From assembly GCA_016786785.1 (NCBI GenBank), contig JAEUVR010000186.1, forward strand, positions 1 to 45,551: a stretch of 45,551 nucleotides of DNA, in the 5' to 3' direction. This DNA comes from Chitinophagaceae bacterium (GTDB taxonomy: Bacteria; Bacteroidota; Bacteroidia; Chitinophagales; Chitinophagaceae). Positions 16,988 to 25,589 of the stretch are shown one piece after another (position 1 is the stretch's first letter; every line of letters begins with the position of its first letter). A model generated the notes under the pieces. The model was not told where the DNA came from and did not search any database. It saw only the letters and a program-made list of their open reading frames with translations. A program made the translations under genes and the position numbers.

Positions 16988-17216
16988 TGGCGTTATCGGT
17001 GCGTTATTCACCAGTTGATTGCCTGAAAATCTATCGATAGCGATAGGCATTGCTACCCGTCTGGCCCTTATAGACAGGGGATATCTGAATGAAGAGTCGA
17101 AATTCTGTTGGAACATCAAACCGGAATTCATGTTCCGTGAAATAATTTTTAGGCGGGAGTAGTACAAATGCTTTCCTTGTGTATCTGTCTAATACAGGAT
17201 TAAAGATTTTAATGAT

Positions 17217-18410
17217 ATGGAACTTTCCAAAGACCGAGTCTTTTATTTACTGGATGCATATATCTCCAAACGATCCACTGTTTCGGAGGAAAATGAGCTT
17301 ATGGAATGGCTTCGAAAACCAGGCTATCATTCTGAATTAAAAGATTTTGTATGGGATATATGGAGCCGGCAGCACCCTGAAAAACGTCTTTCTGACGCGG
17401 ATTGGGACGCTATATATACCCGTGCTATTAGCGATCCGAAGGCGGCGCCCTCTGTCAAAGTGAGAAGAATGAAGATGTTCAGGATAACTGCTGCCGCAGC
17501 TGCAGTCATAATACTATTTACCGGGTATTATTTTTATTTTTCCTCTGTCAGAGAGTCCTCCTCGCGCGTCTTACGATCAGCCTCCAAAGATATTGCCCCG
17601 CCTTCAGGAAGCAAGGCAGTGCTCATTTTAGCCGATGGCTCCAGCGTCGAAATAGATGATGCGGCTAAGGGAACTATTGCTATGCAAGGCAATATAAGCA
17701 TAGTCAAACAATCCAATGGAGGGGTTGCTTACACGGGCAACGGCGCTAAAGCTATCGGATATAATACATTCAGCGTTCCGCGAGGGAGCAAACCATTGAT
17801 GCTCACGCTCTCTGATGGCACTCATGTATGGCTTAATGTGGGATCCAGCCTCAGTTTTCCTACCGTCTTCGCTGATAAGGAAAGAAGGGTAACAATAAGC
17901 GGAGAAGCCTATTTTGAGGTAGCGCATAATGAGGCGATGCCTTTCAGGGTACAGCGCGACGACGTTACGATCTCCGTCTTAGGAACGCATTTTAATGTAA
18001 ATACGTATGAAGATGAAGCTACTCAGGAGATCACGTTATTGGAAGGTTCTGTGCGGGTGAGCAAAAAGACGGTTTCGCAACTGTTACAACCGGGTCAGCA
18101 GGCGAGTATAGGCCATGGGGAGAGCGCCGATATCAAAGTATCCAACGAAGTAAATATAGAAGATGTGATGGCTTGGAAGGGCGGTAAATTCCGGTTTAGC
18201 GAAAGTATGGATATACGCGATATCATGCGCCAGATCTCCCGCTGGTATAATGTAAATGTGGAGTATAAGGGAAAGGTAGATCAGCGCTTCCTGGGATCTA
18301 TCTCAAAAGACATAAATGCATCGCAGGTATTAAAAATACTGGAGGCGGCCGGGGGAGTTAAATTTAGTATAGAAGGCAACAAGATCGTGGTCATGCCGGC
18401 TAAGCCCTAA
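17217..18410 (+). CDS. FecR-family transmembrane anti-sigma factor
   Basis: Inner-membrane regulator of 397 aa. The cytoplasmic N-terminal anti-sigma region (1-85, with FVWDIWSRQHPEKRLSDADW) is followed by one membrane segment at about 88-108. The periplasmic FecR domain comes next (about 175-285: SVPRGSKPLMLTLSDGTHVW, RRVTISGEAYFEVAHN, VLGTHFNVNTY, ITLLEGSVRV), then the C-terminal DUF4974 domain (WKGGKFRFSESMDIRDIMRQ, WYNVNVEY). It senses the state of the SusC receptor through that receptor's STN domain and controls the sigma factor encoded just upstream. The 229-base gap to the sigma gene is longer than usual. Confidence 0.93.
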   Translation: MELSKDRVFYLLDAYISKRSTVSEENELMEWLRKPGYHSELKDFVWDIWSRQHPEKRLSDADWDAIYTRAISDPKAAPSVKVRRMKMFRITAAAAAVIILFTGYYFYFSSVRESSSRVLRSASKDIAPPSGSKAVLILADGSSVEIDDAAKGTIAMQGNISIVKQSNGGVAYTGNGAKAIGYNTFSVPRGSKPLMLTLSDGTHVWLNVGSSLSFPTVFADKERRVTISGEAYFEVAHNEAMPFRVQRDDVTISVLGTHFNVNTYEDEATQEITLLEGSVRVSKKTVSQLLQPGQQASIGHGESADIKVSNEVNIEDVMAWKGGKFRFSESMDIRDIMRQISRWYNVNVEYKGKVDQRFLGSISKDINASQVLKILEAAGGVKFSIEGNKIVVMPAKP

Positions 18411-18548
18411 GTATATCGACGTAGAGTTAATTGTTGCGTATCGTATTGTTTCTTACGGCGAGTGGGTAATGACAACCGGGGAATAGCAAATTTACCATTC
18501 ACAAAATAGATGTAAGGTAATATCATAGTTGATACTATAAAATTGTTC

Positions 18549-18615
18549 TCAAGTTAACTGCACAAAAAAGCCGGGAAGTGTTTGCGCCACGACCCGGCGA
18601 GATGTTCAAGTTAAC
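18549..18615 (+). promoter_or_regulatory. Hairpin flanked by direct repeats in the susC leader
   Basis: GCCGGG (18570-18575) pairs with CCCGGC (18593-18598), and inside it GTG can pair with CAC, giving a two-part stem without a T tract. The hairpin is framed by two copies of TCAAGTTAAC (18549-18558 and 18606-18615). It lies 55-120 bases before the SusC ATG, where cis elements or antisense RNAs often control such transcripts. The function is inferred. Confidence 0.45.
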
Positions 18616-18669
18616 CTTAATAATAAATCGCTGAAGACTACTATTACTTAACCTAAACTAAGCAAAGTT

Positions 18670-21600
18670 ATGAATTTAAAGATTCATATTTACCCCCGGC
18701 TGGCCATACCGGAAATTCCAAAACTGACGCTGAAAACTATGAAGCTGACTGCAATTATCATACTGGCAGCCTGCATACAGGTATCTGCAAACGGCTATTC
18801 GCAGATAACCCTTTCCGAACGCAATAAACCTTTAGAGAAGGTTTTTCAAAAGATCCAGCGGCAAAGCGGCTATGACTTCGTTTCTACCTATGAAGCGCTA
18901 AAAGAAGCGGGAAATGTCACGGTAAGCGTGAGAAACGTAACGCTTCAGAAAGCTATCGAAGAATGCCTGAAAGGGAAACCGCTTACCTATACTATTGTTG
19001 AAAAAACAGTAGTGATCCAGCCCAAAAAGCCGGACCCTGGCTTCGGCGCGGCGCTCCCCCCTCCCGTTGAAATAAGGGGAACGGTGACAGACCAGCAGGG
19101 GGCGCCTTTGGAAAATGCATCGGTATTGATCGTAGGAACCAATATAGGAACGTCCACTAATAATGAGGGGTATTTTAGGTTGACCGCTCCTGATAACAAA
19201 AACATCACGCTCGAAATTTCGATCGTAGGATTTCAAACAAAAAAAGTGAACCTGGGCAACCAGACAGAAATCAACATTATGCTGGAAGTGGAGGCTTCCA
19301 GCTTGAATGAGATAGTGGTGACTTCATTGGGAATAAAGCGGGAAGTCAGATCCCTTGCTTATGCAACGCAGGTTGTTAAGCCCAAAGAGATGATAGAAGT
19401 CCAGGATCCCAATAATTTTCTTAATGCTTTTCAGGGAAAAATATCCAACGCCTTAATTACTCAATCCTTAGGAGGGGTTGGCTCCGGCGTAAATATCGTT
19501 TTAAGAGGCGACAGGTCAATACAGGCTAGTAGCAATGCATTAATCGTAATAGACGGGGTGCCAAGTAATTTTAACACGCCAATGGTCAATCCCAATGATA
19601 TTGAGTCTATCACCGTATTGAAAGGGGCTTCAGCCGGCGCGTTGTATGGCAGCCAGGCTGGGAACGGCGTAATTATTATCACAACAAAAAAAGGAAATGC
19701 CAACGGTAAGACTTCAGTAAATTTAAATTCAGGACTGGTCGTTAATTCAGCTTATGGATTGCCCCCAATGCAGGATGAATACGGACAGGGAAGCGGCGGC
19801 GTACTGGATCCGATGGCCGGATCCAGTTGGGGCGCAAAAATGGAAGGCCAAACGTATACCGATTACAAGGGCAATACGAGCGCATATTCTCCCCAACCAA
19901 ACAATATTAAAGACTTTTTTGAGTCGGGAATAAATCTAAGTAATTCGGTAAGCGTTTCCGGAGGATCAGAAAAACTACAAGGCCATCTGTCATACCTTAA
20001 TGAATCTAAAAGGGGAATTGTTCCTAATAATAATTTAATGAGTCATAATGTGAACCTAAGGCTAACAGCCCAGATAAGCGATCGTTTATCCGTGGATGGC
20101 AATTTCACTTACCTGGACCAGGAAATAGAAGATACCCGAAGAGGTCAAAAGCAATTTTTTAGCATTTTGACTTTGCAGATTCCAAGAAACGTGCCTTATG
20201 CTTATGCTAAAGATTTTGAAACGATTAATAGTAGCGGTTTGCCGGTTCCTACGCTCTGGCCGTCTCCGGATAGAAGAACTTATCAGAATCCTTATTGGAG
20301 GCTATATAGAAGCGTACAACCAGAAGATTTGAATCAAACGGCAGGGTATATAAAGGTTAATTATAAAATCACGCCCTGGTTGAACGTTACCGGAAATGCC
20401 AACCTGAGTAAGAGGTTTGCGCAAACTGAGCATAAAGTTTGGGATGGCACAGACTATAACCCACAAATGGATGGCGGGACTTTTGTAAAAACTAATACAA
20501 AAAGCGAACAACAATGGTTTGACCTCATTTTTGACGGCACAAACAGTATTGCGCAAGATCTTAAGGTTAATTATCAATTTGGCGCTATATATAAGAATAA
20601 CACCAACGGTGTAGATATTTTAACCGCGAGCGGTTTATATGTGCCCAACATGTTTAGTCTTAATTATGCCGCTACTTCTATCATGAACTCAACGTCCAAT
20701 CAGATCCAGACACAGTCTGTTTTTGGACAGGTTAATTTTTCTTACAAGGATTTCTTATATCTTAATGCAAGTTTACGCAACGACTGGGTTTCTCTTCTGC
20801 CTGCTCCGCATTCATACCAATACTATTCAGTTGGCGCCTCAGCGATCTTGTCGAGCATGTTCACGCTTCCGGCAAGCATATCTTATTGGAAAGCCAGTAT
20901 AAATTATGCAGAGGTTGGAAATGGAGGACAGTTTGGTCTGCTTACCTCCGTCTACGATTATCAGGCGGGACCTGCTAGTGGTTATTTACGCCGGAGGGGC
21001 GTCCTTCCCTTCCCGGATTTAAAACCTGAAATTGTAAAAAACCTGGAATTGAATACCGAAATCAAGTTGCTGAACAACCGTTTAAGCGCAGAGTTTACCT
21101 ATTATCAATCTAATTCATTCAACCAATTGATTAGCATTGACATCCCTCCTGCGACTGGTTATGGTTCAAAGTATATTAATGCGGGCAATATCAGAAACCG
21201 GGGACTAGAGATAACGTTAGGCGCGACTCCTGTCAGAAGCCAGGATTATAGCTGGGATATTGCTTTGAATTTCTCGTTGAACCGAAACAAGGTTGTTGAG
21301 TTAGATGAAAAATTAAAAACAGTCTACAGGGGCTTCTTCTCAAGCAATACGGTAACCACTCAGATAACAGAGGGGGGAGCTTATGGCGATATGTATTCCA
21401 GTTACTGGATGAAAAATGTGAAAGGCGAATATTTGGTCAACGCCAACGGCTTACCGGCGATTTCAAATCAGGCAGGCGTGGCAAACAAAATCATTGGAAA
21501 TTTCAATCCGAGAGAAATGGTTGGGATGACCAATACGTTTAATTACAAACAGTTTTCGTTAAGGCTCTTACTCGATGGTCGTATTGGCGGCACGGTCGTA

Positions 21601-22056
21601 TCGGGAGTAGATATGGACTTGTTATTTGACGGCGGGCCTGAGGTTACTGCTAAGCATCGGGAAGGCGGATGGAATTTAAACGGCGTTGATGAAAGCGGCA
21701 ATAAGGTCGGCGCTACAATTTCGGCTCAGCAGTTCTGGCAATGGGTGTCGAGCAAGCGTTACGGCGTGGGTGAATTTTTTACCTACGACGCCACCAATCT
21801 CAGGGTCAGGGAAATCTCTTTGGGCTATGGTATTCCGTTATCCGGCAATGCATTTGTAAAATCCGCCCGCCTCTCTCTGGTGGCCAGAAATTTAATGTTT
21901 CTATACCGCGGAAGTTCAATATTAGACATTCCTGGATTGGGAAAACGGAAAATGTGGTTTGATCCCGACATGACGGGCGGAGGAGGCGTACTAGATCAGT
22001 TCGCTTATATTCCGCCTACCCGGGTTATGGGCCTCAATCTGAATGTAAATTTCTGA
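18670..22056 (+). CDS. SusC/RagA-family TonB-dependent outer-membrane transporter with STN domain
   Basis: Outer-membrane glycan importer of 1128 aa. After a signal sequence (ending near ANGYS, about residue 44) comes an STN signalling domain (about 45-118, LSERNKPLEKVFQKIQRQSG), then a carboxypeptidase-regulatory-like domain (about 132-210, IRGTVTDQQGAPLENASVLI). The TonB-box region LNEIVVTSLGIKR and a plug domain with the SusC signature VIDGVP follow, and then a 22-strand barrel ending in LNLNVNF. The STN domain marks it as a transducing receptor and fits the upstream sigma/FecR pair. SusD follows after 18 bases. Confidence 0.95.
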   Translation: MNLKIHIYPRLAIPEIPKLTLKTMKLTAIIILAACIQVSANGYSQITLSERNKPLEKVFQKIQRQSGYDFVSTYEALKEAGNVTVSVRNVTLQKAIEECLKGKPLTYTIVEKTVVIQPKKPDPGFGAALPPPVEIRGTVTDQQGAPLENASVLIVGTNIGTSTNNEGYFRLTAPDNKNITLEISIVGFQTKKVNLGNQTEINIMLEVEASSLNEIVVTSLGIKREVRSLAYATQVVKPKEMIEVQDPNNFLNAFQGKISNALITQSLGGVGSGVNIVLRGDRSIQASSNALIVIDGVPSNFNTPMVNPNDIESITVLKGASAGALYGSQAGNGVIIITTKKGNANGKTSVNLNSGLVVNSAYGLPPMQDEYGQGSGGVLDPMAGSSWGAKMEGQTYTDYKGNTSAYSPQPNNIKDFFESGINLSNSVSVSGGSEKLQGHLSYLNESKRGIVPNNNLMSHNVNLRLTAQISDRLSVDGNFTYLDQEIEDTRRGQKQFFSILTLQIPRNVPYAYAKDFETINSSGLPVPTLWPSPDRRTYQNPYWRLYRSVQPEDLNQTAGYIKVNYKITPWLNVTGNANLSKRFAQTEHKVWDGTDYNPQMDGGTFVKTNTKSEQQWFDLIFDGTNSIAQDLKVNYQFGAIYKNNTNGVDILTASGLYVPNMFSLNYAATSIMNSTSNQIQTQSVFGQVNFSYKDFLYLNASLRNDWVSLLPAPHSYQYYSVGASAILSSMFTLPASISYWKASINYAEVGNGGQFGLLTSVYDYQAGPASGYLRRRGVLPFPDLKPEIVKNLELNTEIKLLNNRLSAEFTYYQSNSFNQLISIDIPPATGYGSKYINAGNIRNRGLEITLGATPVRSQDYSWDIALNFSLNRNKVVELDEKLKTVYRGFFSSNTVTTQITEGGAYGDMYSSYWMKNVKGEYLVNANGLPAISNQAGVANKIIGNFNPREMVGMTNTFNYKQFSLRLLLDGRIGGTVVSGVDMDLLFDGGPEVTAKHREGGWNLNGVDESGNKVGATISAQQFWQWVSSKRYGVGEFFTYDATNLRVREISLGYGIPLSGNAFVKSARLSLVARNLMFLYRGSSILDIPGLGKRKMWFDPDMTGGGGVLDQFAYIPPTRVMGLNLNVNF

Positions 22057-22074
22057 CCTGTAAACAAAACAAAT

Positions 22075-23655
22075 ATGAAAGGCTTAAAAATATTTCCAAA
22101 GTTTAATTTATATACAGGCTTAATCGCGTTTTTATTGTTATCGACGACCTCTTGTACCAAGGATTTTGGCGACATTAATGTCGATAAAAATTCAATTACA
22201 TCAAATAGAATTGGAGCCCTGCATTTGAAATTTCTATTTACCGCAGCGGTTGAATCTGTGCCTGTAGGCGATCAAACGGCTGAAAACCTGTATTCTCAAC
22301 AATATGCCCAGTATATTGCTAATAATGCCACGTATTTTCCTACAGATCGTTATGCTATCAATATGGGATGGGCAAGGAGCGCATTCAATCCTATATACGT
22401 AAATGTTGTGCCTCAATTGCAAACGATCTTTGAAAATACAGAAAGCAATTCCGCCGAATATGCCATGGCCAATATTTGGTGGGTATTTGCATTTCAACGC
22501 ACTACGGATTACTGGGGGCCCATACCTTATTTTGAAGCCGGCCAGCCTGGCGATGGCGTTACTTATGATTCGCAAAGAGATATCTACATGGATTTTTTCG
22601 AAAGGTTAAAAACGTCGATAAGCGTACTTAAAAACAATCTCGACAAAACGCCTTTTGGCGGGGCGGCGGATGTTATATATAAGGGAAAGGTCGAAAAATG
22701 GATCAAGTTTGCCAATACGCTTCGTTTGAGATATGCCGTTAGGATATCCGGGGTAGATCCCGCAACCGCCAAAGCCGAGGCTGAGGCCGCCGTTGCGGAT
22801 GGAGTGTTCACGGTCAGCCCCGATGACGACGCGCTTATGGAAAGGAATACCAGGGATATTAATAAGCTTTCAGAAATGTCGGAATGGTTTGAATTTAACA
22901 TGAGCGCTGCAATGGAATCTATATTAAAAGGATACCAGGATCCGAGAATCAGCGAATATTTTTTACCGGCGCAAAATTCCGGAACCTACGAAGGTCTTAG
23001 AAATGGGTTATCCATAGCGCAATTAGCCCTTCCTCAAAATAATAAATTGGCTAACTCTCATATTGGACCTCGCTGGTCCTCTCCGACTAGAGGAGGCTGG
23101 GCTAGTTATTTTTCAACTCCTCAAAATCTAATGTGTACCGCAGAAGCTTATTTCTTAAGAGCAGAGGGCGTTTTGTTAGGATGGAATATGGGAGGTTCCT
23201 TACAGGATCTGTATGAAGCCGGTATTAGAAATTCCATGTTACAGTGGGGCATTACAGATCCAGGTATAATAGACGCTTATATTGACGGAACGACCATCCC
23301 TATCGCGCCCGGCGATTATCTTAATTCCCCGCCGGCTGCCGATGTGCCGGTCAGGTTTGACGCCTCGGATATAGCTATACAGAAAAAGCAAATTGCCGTT
23401 CAAAAATGGCTGGCCTTATTTCCTGATGGCAATGAAGGCTGGGCCGACTATAGAAGGAATCGCAGCGTATTGCCCTTATACCCCGTTGCAAATTCAGACA
23501 ACCCTGACATTCCAGATCCCAATGCGAATTGGATAAGGAGGCTTCCTTTTCTTATCTACGAATATGAAACCAATAAAGAGGGCGTGAAAAAAGGCGTTGA
23601 ACATTTAAATGGCCCTGATAAAATTTCCACTCCGCTGTGGTGGGATGTCCATTAA
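22075..23655 (+). CDS. SusD/RagB-family glycan-binding lipoprotein (SusD-like_2 type)
   Basis: Surface lipoprotein of 526 aa. The signal peptide ends in LLLSTTSC with Cys27, followed by TKDFGDINVDKNS, a start typical of the SusD-like_2 subfamily. Further family features are the TPR-like helices in YAMANIWWVFAFQRTTDYWGP, the PYFEAGQ segment and the C-terminal KWLALFPDGNEGWADYRRNR. It binds the target glycan and acts as the lid of the SusC channel encoded immediately upstream. Ligand identity cannot be read from sequence. Confidence 0.94.
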   Translation: MKGLKIFPKFNLYTGLIAFLLLSTTSCTKDFGDINVDKNSITSNRIGALHLKFLFTAAVESVPVGDQTAENLYSQQYAQYIANNATYFPTDRYAINMGWARSAFNPIYVNVVPQLQTIFENTESNSAEYAMANIWWVFAFQRTTDYWGPIPYFEAGQPGDGVTYDSQRDIYMDFFERLKTSISVLKNNLDKTPFGGAADVIYKGKVEKWIKFANTLRLRYAVRISGVDPATAKAEAEAAVADGVFTVSPDDDALMERNTRDINKLSEMSEWFEFNMSAAMESILKGYQDPRISEYFLPAQNSGTYEGLRNGLSIAQLALPQNNKLANSHIGPRWSSPTRGGWASYFSTPQNLMCTAEAYFLRAEGVLLGWNMGGSLQDLYEAGIRNSMLQWGITDPGIIDAYIDGTTIPIAPGDYLNSPPAADVPVRFDASDIAIQKKQIAVQKWLALFPDGNEGWADYRRNRSVLPLYPVANSDNPDIPDPNANWIRRLPFLIYEYETNKEGVKKGVEHLNGPDKISTPLWWDVH

Positions 23656-23700
23656 AGCTTTGCTTTGGAAATATGATCCTATAGCAAACTAGTTAGTCAC

Positions 23701-24012
23701 GCAAATTCCTATTTTAAAAAGGCCGGTTGTAGGTCAAAAACGCGGGAGGCAAAAGAAGGATGTATTTATGGCGAAACAATGGGTGGAGAATTATATCGTT
23801 ATTCGTCATCAAAAGATGAAATCGCTTTATTGGGTTCAAATTTTCTGACACAAGGCATTTAACTATGCGTCATTTGGAACTTACGGAATGCAAATAAGTA
23901 ATGATGGTCAACGAGCTATATCAGTTTAAACGGCGCTATTGTCGGTTCGAATGGCGGCTATAAATTAACGTCATTCATTATTGTACATATTCCAAATCAG
24001 GAAAGGAACTGA
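23701..24012 (+). pseudogene. Decayed C-terminal remnant of a beta-propeller lipoprotein gene
   Basis: Translated codon by codon, this stretch mirrors the C-terminus of the protein at 25590-27179. It reads NSYFKKAGCRSKTREAKEG, then CIYGETMGGELYRY and ALLGSNFLT, and then jumps to KAFNYASFGTYGMQIS and finally FIIVHIPNQERN with a stop. About 50 residues present in the intact gene are missing at the jump (near 23849-23853), and stops and a frame change interrupt the rest. It is a leftover of a duplicated copy that was largely deleted, and it lies directly behind susD. Confidence 0.85.
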
Positions 24013-24035
24013 AACTAATATTTGACTTTAAAAAG

Positions 24036-25415
24036 ATGGCTACTGTGATTTCATTTGATTCTAAAAAGCATAATTTTTTTGTATTCTTGTTCATATTATT
24101 TATAGTGATTCTGCCTGTCGCATATTGCTTTGCCCAACAAACGCCGGGAACTGTATATTTAGACGGTCCCGTAAAAACCAAAATGATAGATGCGAATTTT
24201 TTGTTTGGCGATTCTCATTACAACGCCCTGGCGCACGCTTCGGATGGGAATGTCTATTATGTTATTTGTTCACACAACAAGCAATCCGGAGCCCGGCTTT
24301 TCCGGTACAATCCGCATACCGGAGCTGTTGACAATATAGCAGACCTGACCTCTGTAGTCGGCGAGGACAGGAGAAAGGTTATAAATCAGGGAAAGGTGCA
24401 TTGCGATCTATTTGAATACAGGGGAAAACTCTGGTTTGGCACGCATGCCGGAGCTTATGACCGTACTTATCCCGGTGGACATTTTATGAGTTATGATCTT
24501 AAAACTGGAAAATTCGAAGACTTTGGAATACCCGCTCCTAATGAAGGTCTGGTCGCCGTAGATATGGATACTGTACGCAAAAGAATGTATGCTGTCACCT
24601 GGCCGGGATATTCCTTCCTCTATTTTGATATTGACAAAAAGAAGGTAGAACGCTGGCGGGAAGCCATAGCTCCTACTCCTCAGCAGGGCCCGCGTTCTTT
24701 GGGCGTAGATCCAACTACCGGTAATGTTTACTGGCACACGATGTTCAGAACTATTCAGGCTTATGATTTTAATAAGAATGAAGTAAGCGTCCTGAAAAAA
24801 CCCGTTTTTGATAAACCCATGTTTAATATCCCTCTTGAAAAAGAAGGGGTAGGTTATTCTGTTGGGGTTGCGTGGCGAACTGTCAAATGGAGCAAAGCCT
24901 ACAAAAAATTCTTTGGTATTATGTATTTCAGCGATTGGTTGGTTTCTTTTGATCCGAAGACCGGGGAAGTGGAAATCTTAGATCGAATTGCGGCTGCTCC
25001 GAATAAGAAATCTGGCGAAACGGACTATACCTCTCTTGGCTTTGAGCTATCGAAAGATGGTAAAATAGCCTATTATACGGCGCCCTATACAAAGATGAAT
25101 CCGGATGGAACTTCAGGTGACTCGGAGATTCATTTGGTTACTTATAATATTCCACTCAGGCAATATACTGATCATGGTCCATTAGAATTGATTGACGGAC
25201 GCAGACCGCGTTATTGCCAGGGATTGGAAGTTGCTGACAATGGCAATCTTTACATAGTCGGCTGGGTGAATATAGCGGATAAGAACAGCGAAAAATGGAA
25301 GAAGAAATTAGCTATAGAATCAGAAGATAAACCAGCTATGGACATCGAACGAAGCAGAGAGCTTCAGGAAATAAATCTGATGGAAATAAAAAACCCATTA
25401 TTTAATCGGGGATAG
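24036..25415 (+). CDS. Secreted beta-propeller protein, unknown function
   Basis: Exported protein of 459 aa. A basic and hydrophobic start (signal sequence to about residue 33) is followed by repeated blades: HASDGNVYYVICSH, GARLFRYNPHTGAVDNIADL, GKLWFGTHAGAYDRTYPGG, FMSYDLKTGKFEDFG, GNVYWHTMFRTIQAYDF, WLVSFDPKTGEVEILDR and NGNLYIVGW. The arrangement resembles a seven-bladed propeller. Several polysaccharide lyase families (for example ulvan lyases PL24 and PL25) use this fold with catalytic histidines, and His residues occur in GKVHCD and GTHAG here. I cannot place it in a family, so a lyase role is only a suggestion. Confidence 0.75.
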   Translation: MATVISFDSKKHNFFVFLFILFIVILPVAYCFAQQTPGTVYLDGPVKTKMIDANFLFGDSHYNALAHASDGNVYYVICSHNKQSGARLFRYNPHTGAVDNIADLTSVVGEDRRKVINQGKVHCDLFEYRGKLWFGTHAGAYDRTYPGGHFMSYDLKTGKFEDFGIPAPNEGLVAVDMDTVRKRMYAVTWPGYSFLYFDIDKKKVERWREAIAPTPQQGPRSLGVDPTTGNVYWHTMFRTIQAYDFNKNEVSVLKKPVFDKPMFNIPLEKEGVGYSVGVAWRTVKWSKAYKKFFGIMYFSDWLVSFDPKTGEVEILDRIAAAPNKKSGETDYTSLGFELSKDGKIAYYTAPYTKMNPDGTSGDSEIHLVTYNIPLRQYTDHGPLELIDGRRPRYCQGLEVADNGNLYIVGWVNIADKNSEKWKKKLAIESEDKPAMDIERSRELQEINLMEIKNPLFNRG

Positions 25416-25422
25416 AGAAAGA

Positions 25423-25462
25423 TCCTATCCTATCCAATCCAATACAATACAATAGAATAGAC
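25423..25462 (+). repeat. Pentanucleotide tandem repeat with paired unit variants
   Basis: Eight 5-base units in a row read TCCTA twice, TCCAA twice, TACAA twice, TAGAA and TAGAC. Neighbouring pairs differ by one or two bases, so the array drifts stepwise from TCCTA to TAGAC. It lies eight bases after the stop codon of the propeller gene, in the spacer before the next lipoprotein gene. Confidence 0.85.
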
Positions 25463-25589
25463 CCGATCGATAACTAGGAAATCTAAGATGACGGCGCGCT
25501 AAAAATTCATTGAAGCAGAACATTGATCCAAAAATCCCTATTTAATACTACAACCCTCATTGTCAAATGCGTTAAAAGCAAAATCAAAA

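Noticed and set aside
17019-17162. 47-codon TTG frame between the sigma factor and FecR genes
   Set aside because: Reads plausibly as protein but has no good start and no known family; not strong enough to call a gene.
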